Numbered from the stretch's first letter, positions 50,603-59,841 are shown. The stretch: 64,000 bases of DNA from Micrococcus sp. (GCA_029961105.1 JASBVO010000015.1:1-64000), one strand, 5' to 3'. Translations and numbers: made by a program. The notes: generated by a model from the letters alone, not told the origin.

Positions 50603-51589
50603 ATGGAGTCACCCCGGGCCGCCGCCGTTCATGCCGCGATCGTCTACAACCCGGTCGGCAGGCTTCCGCTGGACCGGGTGCGGGAGGCCGTCGAAACCCA
50701 GGAACTCCGTCACGGTTGGGGTCCGTCGAGGTGGTATCCGACGAGCCGGGAGGACTCCGGGCGGCGGGCCGCGCAGGAGGCTTTGGCGTGCCGGCCCGCG
50801 GTGGTGCTCGTGGCCGGCGGGGACGGGACCGTGCGGGTGGTCGCGGAGGTCCTGCAGGGCAGTGGAACGCTGCTGGCGTTGCTGCCGGCGGGGACCGGCA
50901 ATCTGCTGGCTCGGAACCTGGGCCTGCCCCTGGGGGACATCGACGCCTCGGTCCAGGCGGCGTTCCGCGGGAAGAGCCGCCCGGTCGACGTGGGAGTGGC
51001 CGAGCTGGAGGACGAGGCCGGCAACCGCAACAGCCAGGCATTTCTGGTCATGGCCGGGATCGGTCTGGACGCCCAGATGGCGGCGGACACCAACGCGCTG
51101 GCCAAGCGGCACCTGGGCTGGTTGGCCTATGTGGATCCGATCGCGAAGTCGATCATCCGCAATCGGTTGTTCCAGTTGCGGTACCGGGTCGATGGCGGGC
51201 GCGTGCGGTCCGCCCGGGCGCACACGATCATCGTGGGCAACTGTGGCACGCTCACCGGCAGCATGCTCTTGTTGCCGGCCGCCAAGGTGGACGACGGGGT
51301 GCTGGACGTGGTCATGCTGCGCCCCAAGGGCCGGTTCGGGTGGGCCCGGATCGGCACTCGCCTGGCGGTCCAGGGGGTGGCCCACCGGTCCCGGTTCGGT
51401 CGGGCCATGCTGGAGTTGGCCCCGGATCTGCAGGCACTGGCCTACGCCCAGGGCTGGGGTTTCGAGGTCCGCTTCGAGGTCCCCCACCGCGTGCAGCTCG
51501 ACGGGGACAGCTTCGGCACGATCGTCGCCGCCCGGATCACCGTCCGTCCGGCTGCCCTGCAGGTCTGCACGGCGAACACAGAACCCTGA
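50603..51589 (+). CDS. Diacylglycerol-kinase-like lipid kinase
   Basis: A 328-residue protein. IVYNPVGRLPLDRV near residue 13 and VVLVAGGDGTVRVVAEVLQG (GGDGT at 72-76) form the DAGK catalytic domain; LLPAGTGNLLARNLGLPLGD is the conserved lipid/ATP loop. The C-terminal half, with QLDGDSFGTI, is the second DAGK domain. It phosphorylates a lipid such as diacylglycerol or sphinganine-type substrates; which one is not known. It lies near a transporter gene, with no overlap. Confidence 0.85.
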   Translation: MESPRAAAVHAAIVYNPVGRLPLDRVREAVETQELRHGWGPSRWYPTSREDSGRRAAQEALACRPAVVLVAGGDGTVRVVAEVLQGSGTLLALLPAGTGNLLARNLGLPLGDIDASVQAAFRGKSRPVDVGVAELEDEAGNRNSQAFLVMAGIGLDAQMAADTNALAKRHLGWLAYVDPIAKSIIRNRLFQLRYRVDGGRVRSARAHTIIVGNCGTLTGSMLLLPAAKVDDGVLDVVMLRPKGRFGWARIGTRLAVQGVAHRSRFGRAMLELAPDLQALAYAQGWGFEVRFEVPHRVQLDGDSFGTIVAARITVRPAALQVCTANTEP

Positions 51590-51755
51590 CCTGACCCAGA
51601 CGCGGGGACGCCGGTGCCCGGGCCGTTCTCGGTCAGCGGTGGCGGAGCGGTGGGGTGAACGGCTGACATGCGTGCTGGGGGACGCATATTGTCGGACCAG
51701 GTGCCGTTGATGTCGGTAGCACTGTCGAGAGCTGCCCCGCCGTGAGGAGTATCCG

Positions 51756-53123
51756 ATGGGCCTTTCATCCTCGTCCGACGCCTGCCCTGGCGACGACGGC
51801 GCGTCGGTGCCCGGGACTGTGTCCCGTCCCACGCCGGCCGAGGCGGCTCAGAGTGCGGGCGGCCCCGGCGAGGCCGCCCACGCGGTCGCCCCGGCCCTCG
51901 GGGTCTGGGCGGACGCCCTGGGTCGGGCCGGGTCCCGGGCGGCCCAGACGCTGCTGATCGCCGCTGTCGTGGTGGGCGTGGTCTGGGTGCTGCTGCGGGT
52001 AACGCTGGTGGTGGTCGCCCTGCTGGTGGCGCTGATCCTCGCCGCGGCGGTGGCCCCGGCCGTGAAGTGGCTCGAGCGCAGGGGCTGGTCGAACCTGCTG
52101 GCCACCCTGGCCGCCTTCCTGGGGATCCTCGTGCTGGTCGGCGGGGTGATCACCGGAATCGTGTTCTCCGTGCGCAGCGAGTGGGACACGCTCACCACCC
52201 AGGCCGTGGAGGGCTGGGAGGAACTGCAACGCTTCGTCACCGCCGGACCGTTGCCCATCGACACCGCCGCCATCGACCAGGCCGCCCGCCAAGTCGGGCA
52301 GTTCCTCTCCAGCGGGGCGGCCGCCAGTGGGGCGATCAGCGGGATCTCCGCGGCCACCCAGGTCATCACCGGGGCGGTGCTGGTCATCGTCATCCTGTTC
52401 TTCTTCCTCAAGGACGGGGAGAAGATGTGGAACTTCCTGTTGCGCTGGACCCGGGGGGAACGCCGAGCCAAGCTGGCCGAGTCCATCGACCGGGGCTCGG
52501 AGGTGCTCGGCGGCTACGTGCGCGGCACCGCGGCGATTGCCCTGGCCGACGGCATCCTCATCGGTGCCTTCCTGGTGATCTTCGGGGTGCCCCTGGCCCT
52601 GCCGCTGGCTGTGATCGCCTTCGTCACCGCCTTCATCCCGGTGATCGGGGCGACCATCGCCGGGGCCCTGGCCGCCCTGGTGGCGCTGGTGACCAACGGC
52701 CCGCTCATCGCCTTGGCGCTGATCGCCTGGGTCATCGTGGTCAATCAGATCGAGGGCAACGTCCTGCAGCCTGTCATCATGGGCCGCACCCTGAGCCTGC
52801 ACCCCCTGCTGATCCTGCTGGCCCTGACCGTGGGCACCATCGTGGGCGGGATCTTCGGGGCCATCCTGGCCGTGCCCTACACCGCGGTGACCTGGGCGGT
52901 GCTCCAGGTCTGGGCCACCGGCTACCAAGCCGGCCCCGACCCCGTGCTCGGGGAGGACCCGCTGAACCCGAAGGACCGGATCGAGGCCAAGGCCACCATC
53001 GCCCAGCGCTTCAAGTACCAGCGGATGCGCCTGCAGCAACGGCGCGGCACCAGGCTCGGCGCCACCGAACAGGACCAGGCCGGCGGCAAGCCCCCGGAGC
53101 CGGCCGACACCGAACGCTCGTGA
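51756..53123 (+). CDS. AI-2E/PerM family transporter
   Basis: A 455-residue membrane protein. After a 65-residue soluble start come ALLVALILAAAVAPAVKWLE, ILVLVGGVITGIVFSV, VITGAVLVIVILFFFLKDGE, LPLAVIAFVTAFIPVIGATI and ILLALTVGTIVGGIFGAILA, the helices and G-motif of the AI-2E (PerM) family. The tail is charged. It may move small molecules or ions; AI-2 itself is not shown. The operon status is uncertain. Confidence 0.85.
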   Translation: MGLSSSSDACPGDDGASVPGTVSRPTPAEAAQSAGGPGEAAHAVAPALGVWADALGRAGSRAAQTLLIAAVVVGVVWVLLRVTLVVVALLVALILAAAVAPAVKWLERRGWSNLLATLAAFLGILVLVGGVITGIVFSVRSEWDTLTTQAVEGWEELQRFVTAGPLPIDTAAIDQAARQVGQFLSSGAAASGAISGISAATQVITGAVLVIVILFFFLKDGEKMWNFLLRWTRGERRAKLAESIDRGSEVLGGYVRGTAAIALADGILIGAFLVIFGVPLALPLAVIAFVTAFIPVIGATIAGALAALVALVTNGPLIALALIAWVIVVNQIEGNVLQPVIMGRTLSLHPLLILLALTVGTIVGGIFGAILAVPYTAVTWAVLQVWATGYQAGPDPVLGEDPLNPKDRIEAKATIAQRFKYQRMRLQQRRGTRLGATEQDQAGGKPPEPADTERS

Positions 53124-53226
53124 CGTCAGAGCCTGCCGCGTCACCGGACTAGCCGCAGACCGCCCGTCATGGGGCTGTGCCGCCCGGGCCCTCTGACCGT
53201 GCTCGGCGTCTTGGAGGTCGCCCGGC

Positions 53227-53703
53227 TTATGCGATGATGCCGCCGCGCTCCTGCCACCAGGCGGCCAGGTCTTCGCGCACGGGCCGGGACATCAGCTCTG
53301 CGGAGCGCCGCTCCGCATCCAGTACCGCTGCACGTACCGATTCCCACACCACCTGATCGCTCTTCTTGCCGGCCCGGATCCAGCCGGGCGAGACTTGCTC
53401 GCGGCGTGCATCGGCAGCCTTGATGGCCGGGTCCCCTGTGGCCTTGCGCAGGTTCTCGTAATCGCGCAGCAGCTTCCGCGGGCGTTCCACGGCATCCAGA
53501 AGCCGGGTCGGGAAGACGATCCCGGTGCCGGTCTTCGTCCCGTGGCGCAGGGCAATGTCCACCACCTCGGCATGCCGATGCTCACTGTCCACGGGCTGCC
53601 ACTCCAGCAGATCCAGGTCAACGCCTTCCCGCGCCAGATCGACCAGGGATGCGTCGGTATCGGACCACATCAGTGCGCTGCCCGGTTGCACGCGGTAAAG
53701 CAT
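53227..53703 (-). CDS. Conserved protein of unknown function
   Basis: A 158-residue protein starting MLYRVQPGSALMWSDTDASL. It has a helical C-terminal half (WESVRAAVLDAERRSAEL) and ends VREDLAAWWQERGGIIA. No signal peptide or known motif. It is monocistronic, between convergent and divergent genes. Confidence 0.6.
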   Translation of the reverse strand: MLYRVQPGSALMWSDTDASLVDLAREGVDLDLLEWQPVDSEHRHAEVVDIALRHGTKTGTGIVFPTRLLDAVERPRKLLRDYENLRKATGDPAIKAADARREQVSPGWIRAGKKSDQVVWESVRAAVLDAERRSAELMSRPVREDLAAWWQERGGIIA

Positions 53704-53957
53704 CGGTGACTCCGTTCGGGTTGGTGCACCGAGCCTATCCGCGCACGTGCCACGAGGGATAGGTGTCCCCCGGGACGATCACGCGAACGGTAACGTGCCC
53801 ATCGGCCAGGCGGGGGCTTGCGGGCTCGCCGGACCGGTCTCAGGTTGGTCATGGCAGGGGGCCTGGGTGGGCGAGTGAGGGTCTCTTCCGAGGGGCAGTC
53901 GGCCGGTGGTTCAATGGGCCGAGATGGCCTGTCACGTTTTCGGCGTTGGGAGTTCCG

Positions 53958-55001
53958 ATGACTGGCAACGGGTACGTCGAGGCGTTCCTTGAATTATCTC
54001 AGAGGGTCAACGACGCGGGTTTGATGCGGCGACGGTATGGCTTCTATTGGGTGATGATCCTGTCCTGGACGCTCTCCGCCGGGGCCCTCCTGGTCGGAGT
54101 CGCGGTGCTGGGTGAGAGCTGGTTCCAGTTGGTGTTGGCCGCGCTGCTGGGGGTGGTGATGGCCCAGCTCGGATTCCTCGGACACGAGGCCGCTCATCAG
54201 GAGATCTTCGCCAGCCGCCGGTGGAACGAGTGGACCGCCCGCGTCCTGGCCGGCCTGTTCACCGGACTGAGCTACGGCTGGTGGGTCGACAAGCACACCC
54301 GGCACCACGCCCGTCCCAACCAGGAAGGGATCGATCCCGATGCGGCACCGGGGGTGTTGACCTTCACTCCCGCCGGCACGGAACGGCGCACCGGGCTGGG
54401 AGCGAGGATCGGCAAGTACCAGGGCTACTACCTCGTGCCCCTGCTGTTCTTCGAGGGGTTCACGCTGCACGTCGATTCCCTGTGGAATGTCATCACCGCC
54501 AAGCGCATGGCGCACCGGTGGACGGAGACCCTGTTCATGGGAGTGCGGATCGTGGGCTACCTGGCGTTCTTGTTCCTCGTCCTGCCAGTGGACATGGCGT
54601 TGGCCTTCGTGGGTGTGCAGGTGGCCGTGTTCGGGTTCCTGCTCGGCGGGGCGTTCGCGCCCAACCACATCGGGATGCCGACCGTTCCGCAGGGCGTGTC
54701 CCTAGATTTCTTGCGCCGGCAGGTGCGGATGTCGCGCAGTATCCGCGGCGGGTTCTGGGTGCACTTCTTCATGGGAGGCCTCGAATACCAGGTCGAACAC
54801 CACCTGTTCCCCAAAACGCCCCGGCCGAACCTGGCCGCGCTGCAGGTGATGGTCCGTGAGCACTGCGCCCGCTACGACATCCCCTACACCCAGACCACCC
54901 TGCTCCAGGCCTACGCCACGATCATCCCCTACCTCAACCAGGTCGGGCGCAAGCACCGCGACGTGTTCACCTGCCCGCTGGTCCGTCAATACCGGGGCTA
55001 A
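53958..55001 (+). CDS. Membrane fatty-acid desaturase
   Basis: A 347-residue enzyme from ATG 53958 (MTGNGYVEAFLELS); the longer open frame upstream has poor codon bias. The three His boxes are GHEAAH (75-80), HTRHH (113-117) and EHH with preceding Q (QVEHH, about 278-282), which hold the di-iron centre. Four membrane helices are visible. The Q in the third box is typical of front-end/linoleoyl-type desaturases. It probably desaturates acyl chains in the membrane, with the ferredoxin downstream as electron donor. Confidence 0.9.
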   Translation: MTGNGYVEAFLELSQRVNDAGLMRRRYGFYWVMILSWTLSAGALLVGVAVLGESWFQLVLAALLGVVMAQLGFLGHEAAHQEIFASRRWNEWTARVLAGLFTGLSYGWWVDKHTRHHARPNQEGIDPDAAPGVLTFTPAGTERRTGLGARIGKYQGYYLVPLLFFEGFTLHVDSLWNVITAKRMAHRWTETLFMGVRIVGYLAFLFLVLPVDMALAFVGVQVAVFGFLLGGAFAPNHIGMPTVPQGVSLDFLRRQVRMSRSIRGGFWVHFFMGGLEYQVEHHLFPKTPRPNLAALQVMVREHCARYDIPYTQTTLLQAYATIIPYLNQVGRKHRDVFTCPLVRQYRG

Positions 55002-55065
55002 GCCCAGCCGCCGGGTGATGGGGAGAGCCGGCCCTGCTGGCGGGGGCAGGAAGGAGAACGACTCG

Positions 55066-55317
55066 ATGAAAGTCATGGTGAACCGGGACACCTGCGTGGC
55101 CTCGGGCAATTGCGGGGCCATCGCCCCGGACGTCTTCCAGAACCGGGACCGGGACGGGGGCTTCGTCCGCCTGCTCCAGACGAACCCCCCGGCGTCGCAA
55201 TGGGAGGCCGTGTGGCAAGCGGCGCGACTGTGCCCCTCGGGGACCATCAACGTCGAAGACGTCCCCCCGGTGCGCCGGTCCGGACCCGATCAACCATCGC
55301 ACAGCCCGACGACGTAA
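55066..55317 (+). CDS. [3Fe-4S]-type ferredoxin
   Basis: An 83-residue protein from ATG 55066 behind AAGGAG. Cys10 and Cys16 (CVASGNC) and Cys56 (ARLCPSGTI) are the ligands of a single-cluster actinobacterial ferredoxin; the expected fourth cysteine is replaced, consistent with [3Fe-4S]. It follows the desaturase by 64 bases and very likely delivers its electrons. Confidence 0.85.
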   Translation: MKVMVNRDTCVASGNCGAIAPDVFQNRDRDGGFVRLLQTNPPASQWEAVWQAARLCPSGTINVEDVPPVRRSGPDQPSHSPTT

Positions 55318-55761
55318 CCACGAGGCCAAGATCCCACCCTGACGCTCTCCACGGCCACTGATCCGGTGAAGACGCACGGATTCTCCCTGCCTTGGTCGCG
55401 CTGCTCTTCGGCGCCATCCTCACCGTGCCCCTCACCACCGTGGCCTGGCCCCGGAACCACGTCTGCTCCGACAGATAGCATCCGGGACAGCCAGCGACGG
55501 GGTCCTCGGCCATCGATGGTCCGCACGCGCCCGAGCCATCTTGCGGGTGCGCACGGCCCTGGGGTCGGAGGCCACGGGCCGGCGCTGTCCTGCAGTTCCT
55601 CGGCCCCGCGCGGGATCAGGACCGCCTCCAGGTCGGACTCATAGGCGACGAACCAGTCCAAGGCCGTGGCCCACCAACGGTGCAGGTGGCGGTGGCCGGT
55701 CGACCCGACGACGGTCGAGTACCATCTCAAGACCATGTCGGCAGGGTATTCCGGCGGTCTC
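55318..55761. other. Gene-free stretch, probable decayed sequence
   Basis: 444 bases with no convincing gene. A short frame near 55376-55480 encodes a hydrophobic run LPALVALLFGAILTVPLTTV but has no proper start, and the minus strand holds only low-bias frames. It may be a gene remnant. Confidence 0.5.
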
Positions 55762-56517
55762 CTACTGGTTGAACAGCACCGTCGTCTGCGAGCCGGCCAG
55801 CTCGAAGCCGAGGGCGTCGGCCAGGCGCTGCGAGGCGCTGTTGCCCAGCGCGGCCCGCCACTGCGGCACGAGGCCCTCCGTGAAGGCCTCCTCCATGGCG
55901 ATCGCCGCGGCGTAGGCGCCCAGGCCCATCCGCCGCACGTCGGGACGCACCAGCACGCCCAGGTGACCGATCAGCCCCTGCCATTCCTCGTACCCGGCAC
56001 CTGCGACCGGCGCGCCGGTCGGGGTACCCGAGCCGTCGTCGGGAACCAGGGTGAAGGTGGCGTCCAGGCCGGACAGGCCCACCTCGGTGACGTCGTCCGC
56101 GGGGCACAACGCCTCGAGCGCCGCCGCGTCGGCGGACTCATAGGACACGGCCACGGAACTGGAGCGCTCGATCTCCGGGATGTCCTCGGCGTAGTACAGC
56201 GCCGACTCGCCCAGGGACCGGGCGGCGTGGCCGGCGCCGAGGCGGATCATCGTGGACTCCAGGGCCAGGACCTCGTCGTCCACGTCCCGGGCGGCGTCCA
56301 GCAGCCAGCGCGGACCGTAGAGCACGGAGGACCGGTAGAGCCGCACGAAGGTGGCGATCTGCTCGTCCTCGCCGGGGTGCGAGTCGGCGTCCGTGGCCAT
56401 CTCGATCCGGCGGCCGCCCGGGGACGCCGCGGCCTCGGTGATCGCGCCGTCCGGCAGTCCCAGGATCCGGGACCAGGCCAGCTCGATGATCTGGCGGGTA
56501 TGGCTGTTGACGGGCAT
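55762..56517 (-). CDS. GNAT-family acetyltransferase
   Basis: A 251-residue protein from ATG 56517 (MPVNSHTRQIIELAWSRILG). The C-terminal GNAT domain has LIGHLGVLVRPDVRRMGLGA, YAAAIAMEEAFTEGLVPQWR and NSASQRLADALGFELAGSQT, giving the acetyl-CoA loop R-R-M-G-L-G. The N-terminal third is a helical substrate-binding part. The substrate is unknown. It lies ten bases after pfkA. Confidence 0.8.
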   Translation of the reverse strand: MPVNSHTRQIIELAWSRILGLPDGAITEAAASPGGRRIEMATDADSHPGEDEQIATFVRLYRSSVLYGPRWLLDAARDVDDEVLALESTMIRLGAGHAARSLGESALYYAEDIPEIERSSSVAVSYESADAAALEALCPADDVTEVGLSGLDATFTLVPDDGSGTPTGAPVAGAGYEEWQGLIGHLGVLVRPDVRRMGLGAYAAAIAMEEAFTEGLVPQWRAALGNSASQRLADALGFELAGSQTTVLFNQ

Positions 56518-56527
56518 GCGAAGAAGG

Positions 56528-57559
56528 CTAGCGCCCGAACAACACCTTCGCCTCGTCGTACCGGTGCTGCGGGACCTCCTTGAGGCCGTCCAGGGCTGCG
56601 GCGAGGTCCACCCGGACGATCTCGGTGCCGTCCAGGGCCACCATCTGCCCGAACTTCCCCTCGGCGACGAGGTCGATGGCGCCCATGCCGAAGCGGGTGG
56701 CCAGCACGCGGTCGTAGCCGGTGGGCGCACCGCCGCGCTGGATGTGGCCCAGGACGGTGTTGCGGGTCTCGATCCCGGTCATGTCCTCGATCTCGCGGGT
56801 CATCCACTCACCGATCCCGCCCAGCCGCGGCCGGCCGGAGGAGTCGACGCCGCTCTCGGACAAGGGGTCCTCGTGGCCCTCGGGGATGAACCCCTCGGCG
56901 ACGACGACCAGCGGAGAACGTCCCCGCTCGTGCACCTGGCGGACCCAGTCGCACACCTGTTCCACGGGGGTGCGCTGCTCCGGGATGAGGATGGCGTGGG
57001 CGCCGGCGGACATGCCCGAGTGCAGGGCGATCCAGCCGACGTGCCGGCCCATCACCTCGGCCACCATGCACCGGTGGTGGGACTCGCCGGTGGTGCGCAG
57101 CCGGTCCATGGCGTCGGTGGCGATCGAGACCGCCGTGTCGAAGCCGAAGGTGTAGTCGGTGGCCTTGAGGTCGTTGTCGATGGTCTTGGGCACCCCGACC
57201 AGCGGGACGCCGTCGTCATACAGCCGCTTCGCCCCGGCCAGGGTGCCCTCGCCGCCGATCGCCACCACGGCGTCCAGCCCGAGCCGGTCCATCTGGGCCT
57301 TGATGTTCTCCGGGCCGCCCTGCGGGTGGTTGTAGGGGTGCGTCCGCGAGGTGCCCAGGATGGTCCCGCCGGTGCGGGCCAGGCCCCGGACCCGCTGGCG
57401 GGGCAGGTCCTCCACGTCACCCTCGATCAGCCCGCGCCAGCCGTCCCGGATGCCCACGAGCTCGTAGTCGTAGGTCTTGATGCCGTGCAGGACGGCGGAG
57501 CGGATGACGGCGTTGAGGCCGGGGCAGTCCCCGCCGCTGGTCAGGAGGCCGACACGCAT
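56528..57559 (-). CDS. pfkA: 6-phosphofructokinase (ATP-type group III)
   Basis: A 343-residue glycolytic enzyme. LLTSGGDCPGLNAVIR starts it; GGEGT at 102-106 has Gly105, as in ATP-using enzymes, and PKTIDND with Lys125 follows, the mixed pattern of actinobacterial group III PFK. The catalytic TDAMDR, then MEVMGRHVGWIAL (VAEVMGRHVG here), and GHIQRGGAPTGYDR complete it. It makes fructose 1,6-bisphosphate. ATG 57559; the longer open frame is shadow. Confidence 0.92.
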   Translation of the reverse strand: MRVGLLTSGGDCPGLNAVIRSAVLHGIKTYDYELVGIRDGWRGLIEGDVEDLPRQRVRGLARTGGTILGTSRTHPYNHPQGGPENIKAQMDRLGLDAVVAIGGEGTLAGAKRLYDDGVPLVGVPKTIDNDLKATDYTFGFDTAVSIATDAMDRLRTTGESHHRCMVAEVMGRHVGWIALHSGMSAGAHAILIPEQRTPVEQVCDWVRQVHERGRSPLVVVAEGFIPEGHEDPLSESGVDSSGRPRLGGIGEWMTREIEDMTGIETRNTVLGHIQRGGAPTGYDRVLATRFGMGAIDLVAEGKFGQMVALDGTEIVRVDLAAALDGLKEVPQHRYDEAKVLFGR

Positions 57560-57606
57560 GCTGGAGGATCCTTTCGAGGGGTGGTGCGGATGGTCCTGAC
57601 CGAAGG

Positions 57607-57858
57607 CTATCGCGTGTGGCTGGCCGGGAAGGCCCGCTCCAGTGGGATGGAACCGTCCTGCCAGGGCAGCAGCAACCAGGCCAGCAGGTAGGTGCCGACG
57701 CCGATGAACGGCAGCAGGAAGCTCAGCAGGACCACGATCCGCACCAGCGTGGGGTCCCAGCCGAACTTGGCGGACAGGCCCCCGCAGACGCCGGCGACCC
57801 AGCGGCTCGGGCCGCGGCGGTAGGGGATGGAGCGGAGGGTGCGGTAGAAGGCGTCCAT
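57607..57858 (-). CDS. PspC-domain protein
   Basis: An 83-residue protein starting MDAFYRTLRSIPYRRGPSRW. VAGVCGGLSAKFGWDPTLVR then FLLPFIGVGTYLLAWLLLP is the PspC domain with its membrane helix. It is an envelope-stress protein related to Lia/Psp systems. It is the first gene left of a cluster with two further PspC proteins. Confidence 0.85.
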   Translation of the reverse strand: MDAFYRTLRSIPYRRGPSRWVAGVCGGLSAKFGWDPTLVRIVVLLSFLLPFIGVGTYLLAWLLLPWQDGSIPLERAFPASHTR

Positions 57859-57875
57859 GGTGGTGGTTCCTCTCG

Positions 57876-57935
57876 GGGTCGGTCAACGGGTCGGTCAACG
57901 GGTCGGTCAGCGGGTCGGTCAGCGGGTCGGTCAGC
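57876..57935 (-). repeat. Five 12-base tandem repeats containing a stop codon
   Basis: GGGTCGGTCAAC or GGGTCGGTCAGC occurs five times in a row. On the minus strand each unit reads TGACCGACCCGC or TGACCGACCCGT, so each carries TGA in frame with the membrane protein stop at 57931-57933. It fills the gap before the PspC gene. Confidence 0.9.
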
Positions 57936-58338
57936 GAGTCTTCTTGCGGGTGGCGCCGGCGATGCCGCCGGCCACGAGCACCAGGCCGCCGAGGGTGGCC
58001 AGGGCGATCAGGACGAGGGCCGGGTCGATGCTCCAGTCCAGCACGGTCGTGGACAGGGACCACAGGGCCACCAGCAGGGCGATGATGCCCCAGACCAGGG
58101 TGCCGGTCCGGATGCCGTCGGGTTCGGTGTCCTTCCCGACGGCGGCCGTCGAGCCGCGCCCGGAGGTCCCGTCGAACTCGTGGTCCCGGCCGGAGCCGTG
58201 GCCGGTGTCCAGGCCGGTGTCCGTGCCGTAATCCGGGTCGTAGACGGTGCCGCGGGTGATCTCCTCCTCGAGGGCCAGGCCCTCCGGGTCGTGGTCCTGC
58301 GCGTGCGGGTCGTAGGTGTTCGGGTCATGGGTGGTCAT
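57931..58338 (-). CDS. Membrane protein of envelope-stress cluster
   Basis: A 135-residue protein from ATG 58338 (MTTHDPNTYDPHAQDHDPEG). An acidic, flexible N terminus (to residue 75) precedes two helices (GTLVWGIIALLVALWSLSTT and LVLIALATLGGLVLVAGGIA) and a basic end. It lies between two PspC genes and is probably part of the same stress module. Confidence 0.65.
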   Translation of the reverse strand: MTTHDPNTYDPHAQDHDPEGLALEEEITRGTVYDPDYGTDTGLDTGHGSGRDHEFDGTSGRGSTAAVGKDTEPDGIRTGTLVWGIIALLVALWSLSTTVLDWSIDPALVLIALATLGGLVLVAGGIAGATRKKTR

Positions 58339-58343
58339 GGGGT

Positions 58344-59726
58344 TCACTCCTGCTCAGTGGAGGGGGCGGGGGAGGGGGTGGTGGTCGCGGGGTCGTCCAC
58401 CCGGACGGTCAGCGTGGAGAAGGCGAGGTCGGCGTCGATCTCCAGCTCGCGGTCGGTGGGGGCGTCCACGATCTGGATCCGGCCGTCGGTGGTGCTGTTC
58501 CGCTGGCCCGGGCCGTCGCCGGCCACGTAGGTCTCGTAGTCCACGGAGCTGAAGGCGTTGTCCACGGTGAGGAAGACGTCCACGTCATTGGGCACCGTCA
58601 GCTCGGCGGTGGAGAAGGACAGGTCCAGGCGGACCGGGTCCGTGGCGGGGTCGGTGCTGCCGGGCTCCCGGGACAGGTCGATGTCCCCGTTCCCGAAGCG
58701 CAGCTCGTATCCGGTCCGGCTGTCGCCGTGGACGACGCCGTCCCAGGCCTCGTCCCAGTCACCGCGGATGAAGGCCCCGCCGGTGGCGAGCATGACGGGG
58801 ACGACCAGGATGGCCGTGGTGACGGTCAGCCCGCCCCCGCCGCGGCCGATGATGGCTCCGATGATGATGCCGATGGCCATCACGCCCAGGGCCGTGGCCA
58901 GGCTGGCGGCCCAGATGACCGCCCAGCCGGCGGTGAAGACGCCCAGGTACTTCAGGCCGGCGACGGCGGCCCCGGCCAGGACGGCGAGCCCGATGACCAG
59001 CAGCTGGGTGGAGCCGGACAGCGACGGCGGGGTCCGGTCGACCGGTGCCGGCTGCGGCGCGAGAGGGACCGGGGGCTGGTACGGAGGCTGGTAGGGGGGC
59101 TGGTGGTGGGCGGTGGTCATGGGGTCACGTCCTTCGGGGGCGCTGGGGGCGGGGAAGCCGGTGGGGCCGGATGGCTGGGGCTTGGGCTGTGCCGGGGGCT
59201 GGGGCCCGCTGGCGTACCACGCGGTGTCGGAGGGGGCGAGGAAGACGGGCTGGTTCGCCTCCGCGGGGGGCGTTGCGCCACCGGTGCCCGGAGGCAGCGC
59301 TCGGGTGGAGGACCTGGAGGCGACCAGCCAGACGAACAGGCCGATCAGCGCCAGGCCGAGGAATCCGCCGAAGCCCCACCAGCCGCGGTCCGGACCGTAG
59401 GGCGGGGTGAAGACGCCCACGATGCCGAGGATGGTCAGGATCAGGGCACCCGTCATGCCGGAGGTCCAGCGGCCCTGGCCGGCCTCCCGGGCGTGGATCC
59501 GGCCGTCCGGCTCCGGCAGGGCCATCCAGGCCAGGCCGTAGGCCAGCACGCCGAGCCCGGCGGTCAGCAGGGTCAGCACCACGAACAGGGCGCGGGCCAG
59601 GGTGCGGTCCAGGCCCACGCGGTCGGCGATGCCGGCCACCACGCCGCCCAGCCAGCGCTGGGGACTGCGGACGGTGCGCAGGGAGTGGATCCAGGCGTAG
59701 AAGCCGGAGGCGGGGTTCTCGTTCAT
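58344..59726 (-). CDS. PspC-domain protein with LiaF/toast-rack-like C terminus
   Basis: A 460-residue protein from ATG 59726 (MNENPASGFYAWIHSLRTVR). Residues 25-75 are PspC (WLGGVVAGIADRVGLDRTLA). Several membrane helices follow (GALILTILGIVGVFTPPYG, LLVIGLAVLAGAAVAGLKYL), and the last 120 residues are a beta-rich, LiaF-like domain (RLDLSFSTAELTVPNDVDVF). It would report envelope damage to the adjacent kinase. Confidence 0.8.
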   Translation of the reverse strand: MNENPASGFYAWIHSLRTVRSPQRWLGGVVAGIADRVGLDRTLARALFVVLTLLTAGLGVLAYGLAWMALPEPDGRIHAREAGQGRWTSGMTGALILTILGIVGVFTPPYGPDRGWWGFGGFLGLALIGLFVWLVASRSSTRALPPGTGGATPPAEANQPVFLAPSDTAWYASGPQPPAQPKPQPSGPTGFPAPSAPEGRDPMTTAHHQPPYQPPYQPPVPLAPQPAPVDRTPPSLSGSTQLLVIGLAVLAGAAVAGLKYLGVFTAGWAVIWAASLATALGVMAIGIIIGAIIGRGGGGLTVTTAILVVPVMLATGGAFIRGDWDEAWDGVVHGDSRTGYELRFGNGDIDLSREPGSTDPATDPVRLDLSFSTAELTVPNDVDVFLTVDNAFSSVDYETYVAGDGPGQRNSTTDGRIQIVDAPTDRELEIDADLAFSTLTVRVDDPATTTPSPAPSTEQE

Positions 59727-59841
59727 GACTCCATCGTCGCCCCGGCCGTCGCGCGCCGGTATCCGGAAAGCCCCTGATCCGACCCGGAGAACCCCCGGAG
59801 AACGGTCCGCGCGGGCCCCGTACTGGGGCAGGATGGGGGAC

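Noticed and set aside
51765-53144. Long minus-strand frame rich in His, Asp and Gln
   Set aside because: Antisense to the AI-2E transporter; no motif and biased composition.
55290-55736. Minus-strand frame beside ferredoxin
   Set aside because: Weak codon bias, Trp/His/Gly-rich text, no motif and overlap with the ferredoxin end.
57876-57935. CRISPR-like repeats
   Set aside because: Units of 12 bases without spacers; simple tandem repeat.
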